Below are positions 12,123-23,697 of a DNA stretch of 64,000 nt, piece after piece (the first letter of the stretch is position 1; each line of letters starts with the position of its first letter). The notes beneath the pieces were generated by a model that was given only the letters and a program-made list of their open reading frames with translations, was not told where the DNA came from and searched no databases. The position numbers and the translations under genes were made by a program. The stretch comes from Siphonodentalium dalli (lineage: Eukaryota > Mollusca > Scaphopoda > Gadilida > Siphonodentaliidae), in assembly GCA_032622095.1 (NCBI GenBank), contig CP136063.1:218629982-218693981 (forward strand). Direction: 5' to 3'.

Positions 12123-13111
12123 ACTGACCCTCTATACCTTATACTCCTAGTTGTACCTGCTATTGAGATGCCAACATTATTTCATTGCACGTCCTTAATC
12201 ATCGAAGAGAGGGTGTATCGTTATTGTAATTGAAGTATACACGGCTTCCGTCCACTTGAATCGAAACAGTTCCTTTACGGCGTAAAAGGTATGACAAAAG
12301 ACCAAAATAATACCACTCTTTTTATATTTAATAACCCAATGATACAAAGTTAAAACAAAGCGTTTTTAAAAAACCATAATGAAATCAAGAAGCACCACAA
12401 ATCATGTCTCATTGCCGACAATCAACTTCAGATTTTTCTGCGACTTCTAGCATATCGAGTTCGGAATACGGATGGAACAACAGCCCCATTGTAAAACTTT
12501 GTGCATCAATTTCACGCTTATTTGTATGTATTCTTCAGATACATTAACCTTTGCTATACTAAAATAGTAGACCATTCGGGTACACATCTTTTAACTGACA
12601 GGGATATTCAATTTAGTTTAAAAAGGGTTAATATACGCTAAATGGGACATTGCTCATTCGATCTCATAAATTATTCTACTTAATTTCGATGGAGGTCTAT
12701 ATATAAGACAGGTTGACAAATAGACGGCATATTGTTATACCGGCTTCATATGCTCTTACCATGGTCACAGCAATTTTCCATCCGTCCTCAATTTTTCGCA
12801 CACAAGTGAAACGAACGCTCTCTTCTATACACCATATCAGGTATATGCCTCTTTGTCCCATGCTGTGCAAATTGCTGTTTTTTTAGTTTGTGACCCAAAC
12901 ATTGTGTTCAAAGTTGTATTGTTTGTTACTTCAATGTGTCTTTATGTTGTAATGTTCGTAGAATGGTAGCTAAAGTATATATCGACCTATAATATATTGA
13001 TACCTGGACAAAATCAAAAGCGAATATTATTTGGCGTATTTTGGATCGCAACCCGTCATATGGCTTTGAAGTAACAGTATGTGTATGTGCATTGGTATGC
13101 GTATGCCTTAC
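12123..13111. other. Intron sequence without recognised features
   Basis: This lies between the satellite and the SEA exon at 13112. No ORF with domain signal and no clear repeat was recognised. A short TG/CA-rich tract sits near 13076-13106, just inside the intron after the donor. Confidence 0.5.
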
Positions 13112-13221
13112 CGCATCACGAACTCTCTGTGCGAACTCCACGTAGACATCACTATCCCGGTCAGTTAAAGCCTTGTCGTAGTTGTGGTCAAGTGTAAGCG
13201 CTCCATGGAAGAATTGAGCAG
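13112..13221 (-). CDS. SEA-domain exon (N-terminal half) of an EGF-SEA protein
   Basis: A 110-bp minus-strand exon with strong borders: acceptor tttttttccag before CTGCTCAATT, and donor GATGCG/GTAAGG. The peptide AAQFFHGALTLDHNY then LTDRDSDVYVEFAQRVRDA matches the start of SEA domains (a first strand F-x-G-x-L-x-L, then a helix S-x2-Y-x2-F/L). It begins in phase 1, accepting the single G left by the EGF exon (G+CT gives Ala), and ends in phase 0, matching the next exon at 7649. Joined, the two SEA exons give about 95 residues, near the usual 100-120. The intron downstream is 5.5 kb and carries the zinc-finger satellite. Confidence 0.78.
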
Positions 13222-15340
13222 CTGGAAAAAATATATCACTATTAATCCTTTGTATACTGAATGGATTCTCCCACTCAGTTGTAAAAGTATACACTGGAAT
13301 GTTCAGAAAGTATAAGCAGACGACATACACTAGAAAGTGCAGAAGGAGTCCAAATAATTGGTGGGGAATGTTCAGCTAATAAACTCAACAAACGATTCGT
13401 CGATAAGTATTTTGAATGCGTGATACTCATCAACTCAAAACCATGTGATTACAGTGTTCGCGCTGCCACTTGCCAAATTTGCCAATGGCAAAAATAATTC
13501 ACATTTGACAAAAATATTTTCATTTGGCAAAAGTTTTGTCAAGTCAATTTTTAATTCCTTAATAAAGTTGAAAACATATCGGTCAATCAATACCATTCAT
13601 TTTAGGAAACTGTTACAATAGAATTATATTAGTGGTGTTTTATATGGTTTCGGAAAAGTTAACACCTCCATTAAGATGCAGTTAATCTGGTAACATTATT
13701 ATCGATGGGTGGATTGATTACCAATATTTAGTGTTTACATAGCTAATCTTCTTGTGATGTTCCCTTGTGATGACTCTTCTACCATTTTATTGTTCGGTGA
13801 TTGTTTATTTTTGTAAGATAAACCACAACAGAGATGCGAGTATAATTATTAACTAACTGCTTTCCTATCAATATCAAACGTTGTTCAAACCGCGAGTGTC
13901 GAAACATAAAACTCAAACAAGGTTGAAGAAAATATAACAACAAAACAAAGCTTCAAGTCGCGAAAGTTACATTTTGACGCAATAAAAGAACAGGTGACTA
14001 ATAAAAATAGTCCATACATTAAAAGTATAAATATGAGACCAAGAGTTGGATCTGTCTGTCTGAACGGATTTTTCTCCCTGACTGCTGGTCAGATTAAAAA
14101 CAAATTGGTTTGGTGACTCGGTGTACCCTGGTGAAGGTTATAAAGTCGTTAAGTAAATAAAAAACAAAAAACAAATACGCTCAGTATGGGCCCATTTCAG
14201 CACCAGATGTACACTCTTTGTATATGTGCTTTCATTGTGGCCCCCGCCATCCAACAACATAACGGGTATAAGTTCACGATGGGCTTATATCAGAACAAAA
14301 TAAGTCCAATATGAACCAAATTAAAATGTCAATATTTAGGTCCAATATGAACCTATTTGCCCGAGGATATATTGAAGTATCATAATAATATGATCGATAT
14401 ATATATCAAAGAGTAGGATCTGCATGTCATATGCACGAAGCGTACAAAGGGGCCACATGCCCCTAACACACAAATGGGGCCACATGCGGCCCGACGCTGA
14501 ATAAGGGCTCCCGAAGCCAGCCTGTGTCAGCTAGTTTCTTATATTTATACAGGGTTTTCCTTATTAATTTCTGTAAAATCAGATGAATATATTACACCAC
14601 ATAGCTCTTTTCGTTAGCCCAATATTCTACCTGCGAATTATCAATAGATTACTAATTATGGTGGATGCACTTAGAAAACACGCTCAGTTATTGTATCGAC
14701 CACTTTATTCATCTAGGTCAACCAGGTAAACATCGGTTCGTGTGACGGTGTGTTTTATTGGGATATGAGACGCATGCCCAAATTGGCAGTTGACCAATCA
14801 CGAAACAGGATTTAATGTATCACACACCGTCCATGTACATATTAAAATGAAAAGAGAATAATATTTTGAAACAACGGTCGCATTCCTGGCATATTTCCAT
14901 TGAGTTTGTCATATTTATAAAAAAAAATTGCTGTCTTGTCATAGCGGGGAAATTTGAGATATGGATTAACAGGGCTGTGGGGTTGTGGTAACTCACCCCA
15001 TCCAACTTTGGTAAGAATGTCCAACAATTGGACTCTTCATGCCTACACGACACAACATACTTGTAAGATTGAAATTTTACACCAAATATAGGTTGAAATT
15101 GTTCTGATAGATCGATTGTCCAAACAGTAATTAATGGCGAGTGTGTAGTTTGTATAGACTGTTAAGATCAACATTCATATAAGTTCGTATGTTTGGACTG
15201 AAATGAACATCGGTTGAAAATTCTCCAAACTTAGACCATAGGTGGTGTCCGGTTGGGAAAGCTTGGTGTATATATAAACCAGTTGTAAAATTCAAAACTC
15301 AATGGGCAATGTTGCAATTGGAATTGTGTAAACTAGGGAG
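13222..15340. other. Intron with no recognised genes
   Basis: AT-rich sequence between two exons of the EGF-SEA gene. Short ORFs on both strands, including a 77-residue minus-strand frame at 14820-15053, show no domain signal. Near 13470-13540 there are repeated ttggcaaaa-like words. Sequence at 15070-15260 resembles parts of 42780-42910 (attttacaccaaatataggt), suggesting an old dispersed repeat. Confidence 0.5.
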
Positions 15341-15349
15341 TTTTGTCTG

Positions 15350-16306
15350 GTACAAGGGGGCGGGCAGTCTCTTTGAAAAGCCGACGAAAATCCTAATATC
15401 CCTTTACCCAACAGAAGGGCCTGTGCCAATGCATTCTCTTATATATGCGAGTCGACCATAGGTCGCCTCGCATATATAAGAGAATGCATTGGCTTAACAC
15501 ATTAAAAATTATAAAATTGTTAAAGAATGTAAGAAAAAATAGTAAAAAGTGTTAAAAAAAAGATTTTTTTTAGGCCAATGCATTCTCTTATATATGCGAG
15601 GCGACCTATGGTCGACTCGCATGTATAAGAGAATGCATTGGCACAGGGCATAACTGTAACTATCACACTGTGGTCAAGGAGTCGGTTCCAATGATATCCA
15701 TATTTTTATGGTTCTATTGAGACAGACCGAAGATATTTTAGGCTGTTGAATCTTTATTTGGCCGGTTTTGGCCGTTTGTTGGGTAAAGTCTCTTTGAAAA
15801 GCCGACGAAAATCCTAACGGGTTCTCTAGATTTATCCATTATATTTCTATGACGGCCCGGCATTCCCAACCTGACGTAATAAACCGTTTCCAAATATAGA
15901 GTGCATTCCTGTGGCGTAGTAGATGTTTGTGAGAATCGTAGTATTTCGAAATAGTTATAAATACAACAAGATGCGAAAAAAATTAGTCGGTCATGAATAT
16001 CGTTAAAATGATAAAAACCTGAAGATGGTGTCTATTATATTGCGATGAGTATAATGAATTATGGATCGCTTGTATTCGGTTTTCCAACAATAGTTGAGTT
16101 TGACAATGCGTGGGCAAATTGTCAACACGTCATTGACCTCCGATCTGTGAAGTGATCTATTATGCCATACACCAATGAAATCGCGCCACTATCCAATGAA
16201 ATGGAGGGAATCCCTTAAATACAGAAACTAATTTTAATAGCTAGATCTAGAGACGTACATCCGTTAGGATTTTCGTCGGGTTTTCAAGAGACTTGGGGGG
16301 GGGGGT
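15350..16306. mobile_element. Foldback element containing a nested piggyBac-type MITE
   Basis: The left boundary gtctctttgaaaagccgacg is mirrored at 16262-16300 (gattttcgtcgggttttcaa), next to G runs. The same left sequence occurs again at 15788-15818, directly after the nested MITE, so the MITE is bracketed by about 29 bp of direct repeat. That is longer than any normal target duplication and suggests a local duplication around the insertion. Confidence 0.55.
15400..15788. mobile_element. piggyBac-type MITE, long version, copy 1 (inverted)
   Basis: About 390 bp, starting ccctttacccaacagaaggg and ending with the reverse complement of the block found at the start of the copies at 41027 and 61497. 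It contains two near-perfect palindromes of about 70 bp built on ccaatgcattctcttatata and gcgag. This copy lacks the TTAA at both flanks that the other long copies have, and its last bases (ttgggtaaag) are slightly short. Confidence 0.75.
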
Positions 16307-16309
16307 GCA

Positions 16310-16609
16310 GTTGGAAATTTAAATATCACCACCGCAAATAGAGACTTCAAGCCACGTCCCTGCTGATAACAAATGTGAAACCACCACTAGACAGTCACAT
16401 CGACCCTAATGTTATACCCCATTAGCCACACGTACGTGTAAATTGTAACGTGCGCTGCTATGCTATTGCTATGGGGATGCATGCACTTGCCGGGAAAAGT
16501 CACATGATGTTTATGTCACCAAACGTACACGTTTATACGCGTAGATAATGTGTGCGCAACCATGTAAGCAATAGTCGGATGTGAAGACAAGCTCCTGTCA
16601 CCGATATGC
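16310..16609. other. Intron sequence, nothing recognised
   Basis: Short interval between two mobile elements. At 16345-16365 it carries agccacgtccctgc, a short word shared with 23735-23755 and 24930-24950, probably the edge of an old poly-G element family. Confidence 0.4.
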
Positions 16610-16613
16610 TTAA

Positions 16614-16851
16614 CGCTTCCGTGACTGGACTTTTGCGAAAACCGTCTGCCAATGCATTATCATATATATGCGAGACCCCATAGGGAGCCTCGCATATATA
16701 AGAGAATATATTGGACTAACAATATTTACTTGACCTTGCAAACCAGTGAATTATCTTATATAAGCGAGGCTCCTTATGGAGGCCTCTCATATAGAATGCG
16801 TTGGCGCAGGGTATTTAACGCTGCATCAGCGCGGCTCCCGCCATGAAAGGG
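16614..16851. mobile_element. piggyBac-type MITE, short version, TTAA target
   Basis: A 238-bp element between TTAA at 16610-16613 and TTAA at 16852-16855. The right end is ccatgaaaggg; the left is a decayed version (cgcttccgtgactgg). It contains two palindromes related to tgcattctcttatata with the variant centre ccccatagggagcc. Confidence 0.78.
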
Positions 16852-16855
16852 TTAA

Positions 16856-17683
16856 TATAAATATTAATATGAATAATAATAAAATATTAAGTTCTCCCCG
16901 CTCATCCATGCAAATTGTATTGTCATACTACCTCCATAGCGTTTGTAGCTCATTCGGGTATTGGAAAAGGCGTCTAAACTGTTTGACCATGTAGGTTACG
17001 TGTAGGCCGAGTGGTCACGTGTGTAACATGACTTCCGTTGGCAATGGTAACACATGCGCGTTACAAGTTACACGTATGTGGCTAAACCTGGCTATCATAT
17101 AACAGTGTACGAAACATACAATTCGAAATATTGACCGCGATACACTAATTCCTGTTTGTTCATTGGTCAACTGCTAATTTGGTCACCCGGTTTACATCCC
17201 AATAATGCAGAGATCTCTCGAGTGTAACACGAACAGGAAGTTACAAATTGTTCACCTAGTCTGACCTAATCACTAAACGCGATCAGCAGAATAATTGGAC
17301 GTGCTTTTCAAAGTTCAGTCGAATTGCTTCTGAAGCCAGTTATTTATGTCGATCACGTTATCGTAGCTAAGAGTTTGGAAATCTTATATCGGGCTGACTT
17401 AATGTGCTGCGTGGGCAGGTTCCAAATTATCGGTCATTTTGTGAAAATAAACAAGAATACACGCAGCTTTTTATGGGAATAAATCATCTAAAATCCATAT
17501 AAATATAAGCGAGTTTGTGTGTTATTGGGGGGGGGGGGGCACAACGCTGTGGTCGTTGGGGTACATTTAGTGTAAACCACAATGTAGCCCTACGACCAAC
17601 GCGCCGTATCCCACAATAACACACAACCACAACATTCATTTATTAAATATCACTGATTTCTTAAATATCACTGATTGACTCAC
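16856..17683. other. Intron sequence downstream of the EGF exon
   Basis: No coding signal. A 13-base poly-G run lies near 17527-17539 between two acaca-rich stretches (gttattgggg and cacaataacacacaa), a possible small foldback. Otherwise nothing recognised. Confidence 0.45.
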
Positions 17684-17950
17684 CCATGCAGTTGCCTGTA
17701 TCCAAGGACCGAAGATATCCCGATGAGCATGTGCAGAAACCTAGCGATGAACACCTCTCGAATGAATCAACGTCACACCCTTCGTGTGTGTCTATGATAC
17801 ACGTCGATTCGCTCATGCTGCCGTTTATATCGGACTCTTTATCGTCCACCCATGTCTGAGTTACGTTGGTGACTTCAGAGTCTACATACGACTGGTTACC
17901 GTCATCCATTGTTGTTACTTCGATGCCGTTAAAAAGCCGGAATTTATCAT
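17684..17950 (-). CDS. Linker plus EGF-like domain exon of an EGF-SEA protein
   Basis: A 267-bp minus-strand exon with acceptor gttgatttcag before ATGATAAATTC, and donor TGCATGG/GTGAGT. The first 50 or so residues are acidic and Ser/Thr-rich with three N-glycosylation sequons (NQS, NVT, NGS). Then comes a six-cysteine module with spacing C-x7-C-x7-C-x5-C-x-C-x12-C, including CSSLGFCTCSSGY, a standard EGF-like pattern. It opens in phase 1 and leaves one G (phase 1), which the SEA exon at 13221 accepts exactly. EGF followed by SEA is common in extracellular membrane mucin-like proteins, so a cell-surface role is likely but inferred. The upstream partner exon is not identified, and a MITE sits 45 bp upstream of the acceptor. 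Confidence 0.78.
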
Positions 17951-17995
17951 CTGAAATCAACATGAACACTTTTATTATGATTACAGACATTTTAA

Positions 17996-18243
17996 CCCTT
18001 TCATGACTAGAGCTTCCGGATTCTTTTGCGAAAGAACCCTGTGTCAATGCATAGGGCGCCTCACATATATAATAGAATGTATTTGCCTAACAATTATAGT
18101 TACATTGATATTGTAAGGCAATGCATTCTCTTACATAATTATGCGACAATGCGAGGCTCCCTATGAGAGACTCGCATATATAAGAGCATGTATTGGAACA
18201 GGATATTTAATGCTGCACTAGCACAGCTCTCACCATGAAAGGG
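17996..18243. mobile_element. piggyBac-type MITE, short version, next to the EGF exon
   Basis: A 248-bp element between TTAA (17992-17995) and TTAA (18244-18247), beginning ccctttcatgac and ending accatgaaaggg. Internal palindromes again use tgcattctctta. It occupies the intron immediately upstream of the EGF exon acceptor, leaving only 45 bp between the element and the exon. Confidence 0.85.
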
Positions 18244-18247
18244 TTAA

Positions 18248-18785
18248 AAGCACATAATACCTTCGCAGTAGGTATATGCGACGAAACATAAAGTTCTGTA
18301 ACACTATCACCACCACGCAGGAAAGATATTGAAATAATAAGACATTACTGATTGTTCTTTTTCTTCTTCTTATTATTATATATACATTTAAAACGCATTC
18401 TACAGTAAATTAGTTTCAATGCGCTTACATCAATCAATACAAATACAAATATACAAGGTAAGAGATAAAAAGTAGTAAATGAGCATTAAAAATTCATAAC
18501 GACCATCTGCATGTGACTAAGAAATTACTAAAAAACAAAAACAAAAGTAAAAAACCAACGACCATAAGCATGCGACTTATAATTAAAAAAAAACATAATT
18601 AAAAATAGTTCAAATTATGAAAAAGCTTATGGCTAAAAATTAATTAAAAAAGAAAAACAGACAACAAGGTTAACCAAAGAATAGATACAAAATACTATCA
18701 ACAAAATTAAATGAATAAAAAAGTAACGGAAAACAGTCACAAGTAAGTGAAAGATTAAAAATCACAGTTAAAATGTCAGTTAAAA
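18248..18785. other. A-rich sequence, possibly 3' tail of the CR1/L2-like fragment
   Basis: Very A-rich on the plus strand with many aaaaaac tracts; no ORF. It lies directly 3' of the LINE fragment (which reads on the minus strand), so it may be its untranslated tail. This is inference. Confidence 0.35.
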
Positions 18786-18789
18786 TGGA

Positions 18790-19640
18790 GTAGTAGGTTA
18801 ACACCGAAGCAAATTATGAACAGGTGAGTCTTGAGAGCGTTCTTAAATTTTTCGAGAATTTTCGCTTTTCTGAGAGTAAAGGGTAGTTCATTCCACACAT
18901 TTACTGCTTTCTGTTGTGCACAATCCTCTCCGTACTTTCATTCTGGCTCCCGCGTGGTGTTTTTTCAGGTCAAGACCACATGTGCTTGATCTAGTGACAC
19001 GCCCACCGATCTTAAGTCACATGTGTAAGATGGTAGATGTCCCTTTATGGCCTTGTACACAGTTATTGCACACTTATATTTTACACGAAATTCGAATGAC
19101 ATAATATGCAGATCAAATCTAGCTTGAGATATATGGTCATATTTGGACACGTTGGCGATAAGTCTGGTACAGTTGTTTATCAGAATGTCAATTTGTCGGA
19201 TGTTATCCTTTGTGATATGTGTCAAGAGAATATTCAAGCTGTCCACGCGCGATAGAATCAAGGACACAACGGCACGTTTGATAGCTTCCTTGCTAAGATG
19301 ACATCGAACCTGCGTAGTACTCTGAGTTGGAAGTCGCATGTCCGTAGCATATTGGACACCATAACGTTCATATTCATGTTCGAATCAAAATATGCACCAA
19401 GATTCCTCAGGTTGTTACAAGATTTAATTTCTGAACGTGCCAAATGTACAGAAAACTGTTCACTATCGTTGCCGTTGATTTGATGTGATAGTAGATTTTA
19501 AAAATGTTTTGTGCCTATTACAATAAACTCGGATTTATCATCATTCAATTTTAATTTGTTCATCTGCATCCAGTGTTTCACGTCCAGACAACAACTCTCT
19601 AGCCGACTTATCGCCTGATGGTATGCACCCACGCTTGGTA
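18790..19640 (-). mobile_element. CR1/L2-like non-LTR retrotransposon fragment (RT C-terminus)
   Basis: Minus-strand frames give, in order: MQMNKLKLNDDKSEFIVIG, then NLRNLGAYFDSNMNMN, then CDFQLRVLRRFD, then the thumb region (CTRLIANVSKYDHIS, YKAIKGHLPSY), and finally NVWNELPFTLRKAKILEKF with ALKTHLF. This is the canonical order at the end of CR1/L2/Jockey-type polymerases. The pieces lie in different frames with a stop after GTKHF, so the copy is dead. The catalytic YADD half is absent; the fragment stops where a piggyBac-type MITE begins at 19646. Confidence 0.85.
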
Positions 19641-19645
19641 TGTTT

Positions 19646-19765
19646 ATCCCTTTCATGACGGGAGCTTCCTAATTTTTGTGTGAAAACCCTGCTTTCTCTT
19701 ATATATGCGAGTCCCCCACCGGTCGCCTCGCACATATAAGAGAATGCAGTGGCATAACAAATTTG
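19646..19765. mobile_element. Truncated piggyBac-type MITE
   Basis: Starts ttatccctttcatgacgggagc and contains tttctcttatatatgcgag with its inverted partner cgcacatataagagaatgca. The matching right end is not seen. It abuts the LINE fragment. Confidence 0.65.
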
Positions 19766-20288
19766 ATATTATTTTTTATAATTGTTAAAGACTGTTAGAA
19801 AAATAGATACAAAATGAAATGTTGATACATGATGGTATCAACACGCGGGTGCATTAATTTGAACATTGGAGAGTTATCAATTTTTAAAATAAGAACAATG
19901 TTTATCAATTTCTCCAAAAAATTTTTTTTGGGATTTTCTGTGACTTTTTATAACTTTGTACATGTAGCCACAGCTATGACTTTATGATCATTTAATCATA
20001 AACTATACATGTCAATAAAATAACCCTGTTTGTTCTACATCCAGTCTCACGGTTGTGTGTGTGTGGAAAGTTAACTCGGTTAAAGATGCCCTGTCAGATT
20101 TGATACATCAAACCGCCATGAGTACATATTCGATTCCAGACACTAATTAGAACTGACCCATGAGTCCATTAATAGGAGGCTTTAATGGCGAGATATCGAC
20201 TTCGAAAAGAGGAAGTTTTGACAAGTTTTGAAGTTTTGTCAGGCTAGGACACGTTCCAATTACCGACGCTCACCGAAGCTCACAAAAG
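19766..20288. other. AT-rich interval, nothing recognised
   Basis: No ORF or repeat structure stands out before the first long direct repeat. Confidence 0.4.
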
Positions 20289-20746
20289 GATTCAGGGAGC
20301 TAAATGTGTTCTAGAGTCGGGGAGCGAGTACACCGTGGAATACTAAAGGTGAAGGTAACTGAAGAATGACCTTCACCTGATACACGCGACACGTTATTAA
20401 AGGATGACATCGCGTTTATTTGATTTGTACATAATATCTAAATAATTTAAACTGGTAAATGAATGGGGGAATGGATTTTTGTGAGCGGGAAATTTATTTA
20501 ACTAGCTGCTGTAGTTCTGGGTTTTTCCAGATCAAATTTGGCTGTGAGATAGCCCTGTCGTAGACTTGGGGATTTATTTTAAAAAGTAAACACATGACCT
20601 ATGATTTTTCTTGCATTTTCGTGATCAACTGGTGTCAATCTAGCTGGGTAAACATCACTGGTATGGCCTGCAGGCTTCAATTCAGTGAATTTGGCCGAAA
20701 CGTTAACACTGTCGCCTATGGGAAACCATTTAGTTCAGTGATTCCT
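20289..20746. repeat. Long direct repeat, copy 1 (LTR-like)
   Basis: About 458 bp, starting tcagggagctaaatgtgttc and ending ttagttcagtgattcc, almost identical to 21632-22093. Outer ends ggattca/tgattcc are short inverted repeats. Contains the small palindrome aggtgaaggtaactgaag/cttcacct. It could be an LTR pair of a short element, or two copies of one MITE; no protein is encoded between them. Confidence 0.75.
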
Positions 20747-21631
20747 ATAAGAAAAAATTGAATTTTACGAAATTTTACGTCTCACCATGATAAGTTGTTA
20801 ATTCCATATTTTCTTATTTTCAAATGATAATGACCACATTTTGGACATATTTAAAGAAGAAACCCATGGATTCGCCTGTAGATAGTAAAGAAAGTGATAA
20901 ATCTGGGAATTTTGCATGGAGATCAGGTACCATTAGGGGGTCAGGGGGTCTAAAGCCCCCTCCCCACAATTTTGAGGAGTGTTAGCCCCCCCGCCTCATT
21001 GGGAAAAGGTGACAGTTGACCAAATTAAGCTTTTCCGGCACCCAGTAGTCTTATCGGGGACCATAGCCCCACCCCAAGTCGGGGGGGGGGTGATGGCATC
21101 ACCACTAGAGTTACTGTCGTGCAAAATTGTTATGGCAGGTTTGTTAAAGAGACAGTATGCCCTGCCATCTGGTAAAATTTCACGCCTGAGGCTGTATCTG
21201 ATGTTGTATCATTATGTTTAGATATTTAAATTGACTTAGGGTTGCTTATATTGCTATTAAAGTATTTTTTATTTTAATTTTCTGTTAATTTTGGTAAATG
21301 TTTATAATGAATTGCCAAATTCTGCATGAAAAGTGTTTAAAATTGGACAAGATATCCCTCACAAAATGTATATAAACATTTCCTCTTCAATTTAGTAATA
21401 TTATGGTATATAAGGGCATACTTCAGTTATACGAGATGCATCAGCTAGTAAAATTGAAAAAAAATATCTAAATTTTTTGGCTTTATTTTGAGGATTGACA
21501 CTAATTTTCAGGATGCCTCATATTGGAAAAATAAACCACTCCTGCTCGATATAATCCATTTCAGTAAGGTCTATATTTTGATAAAATACTATAAGAAACG
21601 CTGTGTTTCACACATATACATATATATAGGA
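20747..21631. other. Spacer between the two long direct repeats
   Basis: 885 bp without a convincing ORF. It holds a patch with poly-G and aagccccctcccc-like words (20930-21100) and AT-rich sequence ending in a tatatata run. If the repeats are LTRs this would be the internal part of a non-coding retroelement; no primer-binding-site match was established. Confidence 0.4.
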
Positions 21632-22093
21632 ATCAGGGAGCTAAATGTGTTCTAGAGTCGGGCAGCGAGTACACCGTGGAATACTAAAGGTGAAGGTAAC
21701 TGAAGAATGACCTTCACCTGATACATGCGTACACGTTATTAAAGGATGACATCGCGTTTATTTGATTTGTACATAATATCTAAATAATTTAAACTGGTAA
21801 ATGGATGGGGGAATGGATTTTTGTGAGCGTGAAGTTTATTTAACTAGCTGCGCATGCTGTAGTTCTGGGTTTTTCCAGATCAAATTTGGCTGTGATATAG
21901 CCATGTCGTAGACTTGGGGATTTATTTAAACAAATAAACACATAACCTATGATTTTTCTTGCATTTTCGTGATCAACTGGTGTCAATCTAGCTGGGTTAA
22001 TATCACTGGTATGGCCTGCAGGCTTCAATTCAGTGAATTTGGCCGAAACGTTAACACTGTCGCCTATGGGAAACCATTTAGTTCAGTGATTCC
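21632..22093. repeat. Long direct repeat, copy 2 (LTR-like)
   Basis: Same orientation as 20289-20746, with only scattered substitutions and small indels (for example gcgcatgctgtag against gctgtag). High similarity implies recent duplication relative to the other decayed elements. Confidence 0.75.
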
Positions 22094-22206
22094 AAAAAGC
22101 GTCCGTGCTTCCGTCGTCCAAAAGCGGTAGATAATAATCGTTCTCATTTATGGCATGTTGTACGTAAATATGTATGCAAGTATTTTTCATTTTCTTTTTG
22201 CCTGCA

Positions 22207-22722
22207 CTCTAAATCGCGTTGGGTAAAATTTAACCTAACACAATGGTGCATATATAGCACCACGCGACTGTTGGGCAATGTTTTTACTAAACTAGGGTAA
22301 CAATTTGCCCAATATTAATTTCCCCTCTGCGTTGGGTGATATTTTCTACCCGAACATTTCTGTGAATACTTTACTTAATTATTGGGTAAAATCAATTTCC
22401 CCACATATTTTCTGAGCTGATAATAAACGCACTTCATTGATCGTTTATATTAAACTAATTTATTAGCTCCCTTTTAAGTCATCTGAGATCAAAGACACAA
22501 TGTCATATCCAAATATGTTCCCCTGGGCATGATACCCATGTGTACCAATGTTCCTACATATCGCCTAAGCCTAAGCCCACCCAACGTATAATTGAAATAA
22601 ATATTGGGTAAATGGATACCCTGCGTTGAGTAAAACATTGCCCAGCATTGGGTAAAATTTACCCAACGTTCGCGTGGTGCTATATGCATCATTGTGTTGG
22701 GTAATTTTGTTCCAATTTAGAG
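22207..22722. mobile_element. Foldback element, ctctaaat ends, TGCA target, copy 1
   Basis: Begins ctctaaatcgcgttgggtaa and ends ttccaatttagag, flanked by TGCA on both sides (22203-22206, 22723-22726). The interior repeats gttgggtaaaatttacccaa palindromes. A second copy occupies 38643-40003. Confidence 0.75.
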
Positions 22723-22855
22723 TGCATGCAGTAATCTGATAATTATATGTAACTTCCAAAATTTTGACTAATTTGGTGTCAAATCTTACAAGGTATCGTT
22801 AAAAGTAATTTATTTTATTAATTTGATACTAAATTATATACTAAATCCGACGCAG

Positions 22856-23458
22856 CGTCCTCAAATACCTTCCTCGAGTGTTTATACGCTGGCAAATACC
22901 TTCCTCGAGTGTTTATACGCTGGCATATACCTTCCTCGAGTGTGTATACGCTGGCAAATACCTTCCTCGAGTGTTTATACGCTGGCAAATACCTTCTTCG
23001 AGTGTTTATACGCTGGCAAATATCCTCCTCGAGTGTTTATACGCTGGCAAATACCTTATTCGAGTGTTTATACGCTGGCAAATACCTTCCTCGAGTGTTT
23101 ATACGCTGGCATATACCTTCCTCGAGTGTTTATACGCTGGCAAATACCTTCCTCGAGTGTTTATACGCTGGCAAATACCTTCCTCGGGTGTTTATACGCT
23201 GGCAAATACCTTCCTCGAGTGTTTATACGCTGGCAAATACCTTCCTCGAGTGTTTATACGCTGGCAAATACCTTCCTCGAGTGTTTATACGCTGGCAAAT
23301 ACCTTCCTCGAGTGTTTATACGCTGGCAAATACCTCCCTCGAGTGTCTATACGCTGGCAAATACCTTCCTCGAGTGTTTATACGCTGGCAAATACCTTCC
23401 TCGATTGTTTATATACGCTGGCAAATACCTTCCTCGAGTGTTTATACGCTGGCAAATT
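22856..23458. repeat. 31-bp minisatellite
   Basis: About 19 nearly identical units of tttatacgctggcaaatacc plus ttcctcgagtg. Since 31 is not a multiple of three, all three plus-strand frames stay open and read as rotated versions of one peptide. These ORFs are not evidence of a gene. Confidence 0.97.
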
Positions 23459-23697
23459 AGCCCGACATTTTGGTTGCAATTCGTTTCAAAGAGATATATA
23501 TATATAGTCTTCCAGGGCATGAACGACACATTACTTATAAAATGTTTACCGAGTCCTATCATTTATATATGGATGCCCGCGAATGAACCAGGCTTCAATT
23601 CACTTCCATGTATTTGTTGTAGTCTATAAGTTACATGTAATTATTAAGTATATATTTATGTCATCTGATTTCCTTTTCGCGGCAGTTTGAAAGTTCT

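Noticed and set aside
14820-15053. 77-residue minus-strand ORF in the EGF-SEA intron with several Cys
   Set aside because: No module spacing, no splice borders in compatible phase.
22823-23629. 268-residue plus-strand ORF
   Set aside because: It is the 31-bp minisatellite read through; all three frames are open with the same rotated peptide.
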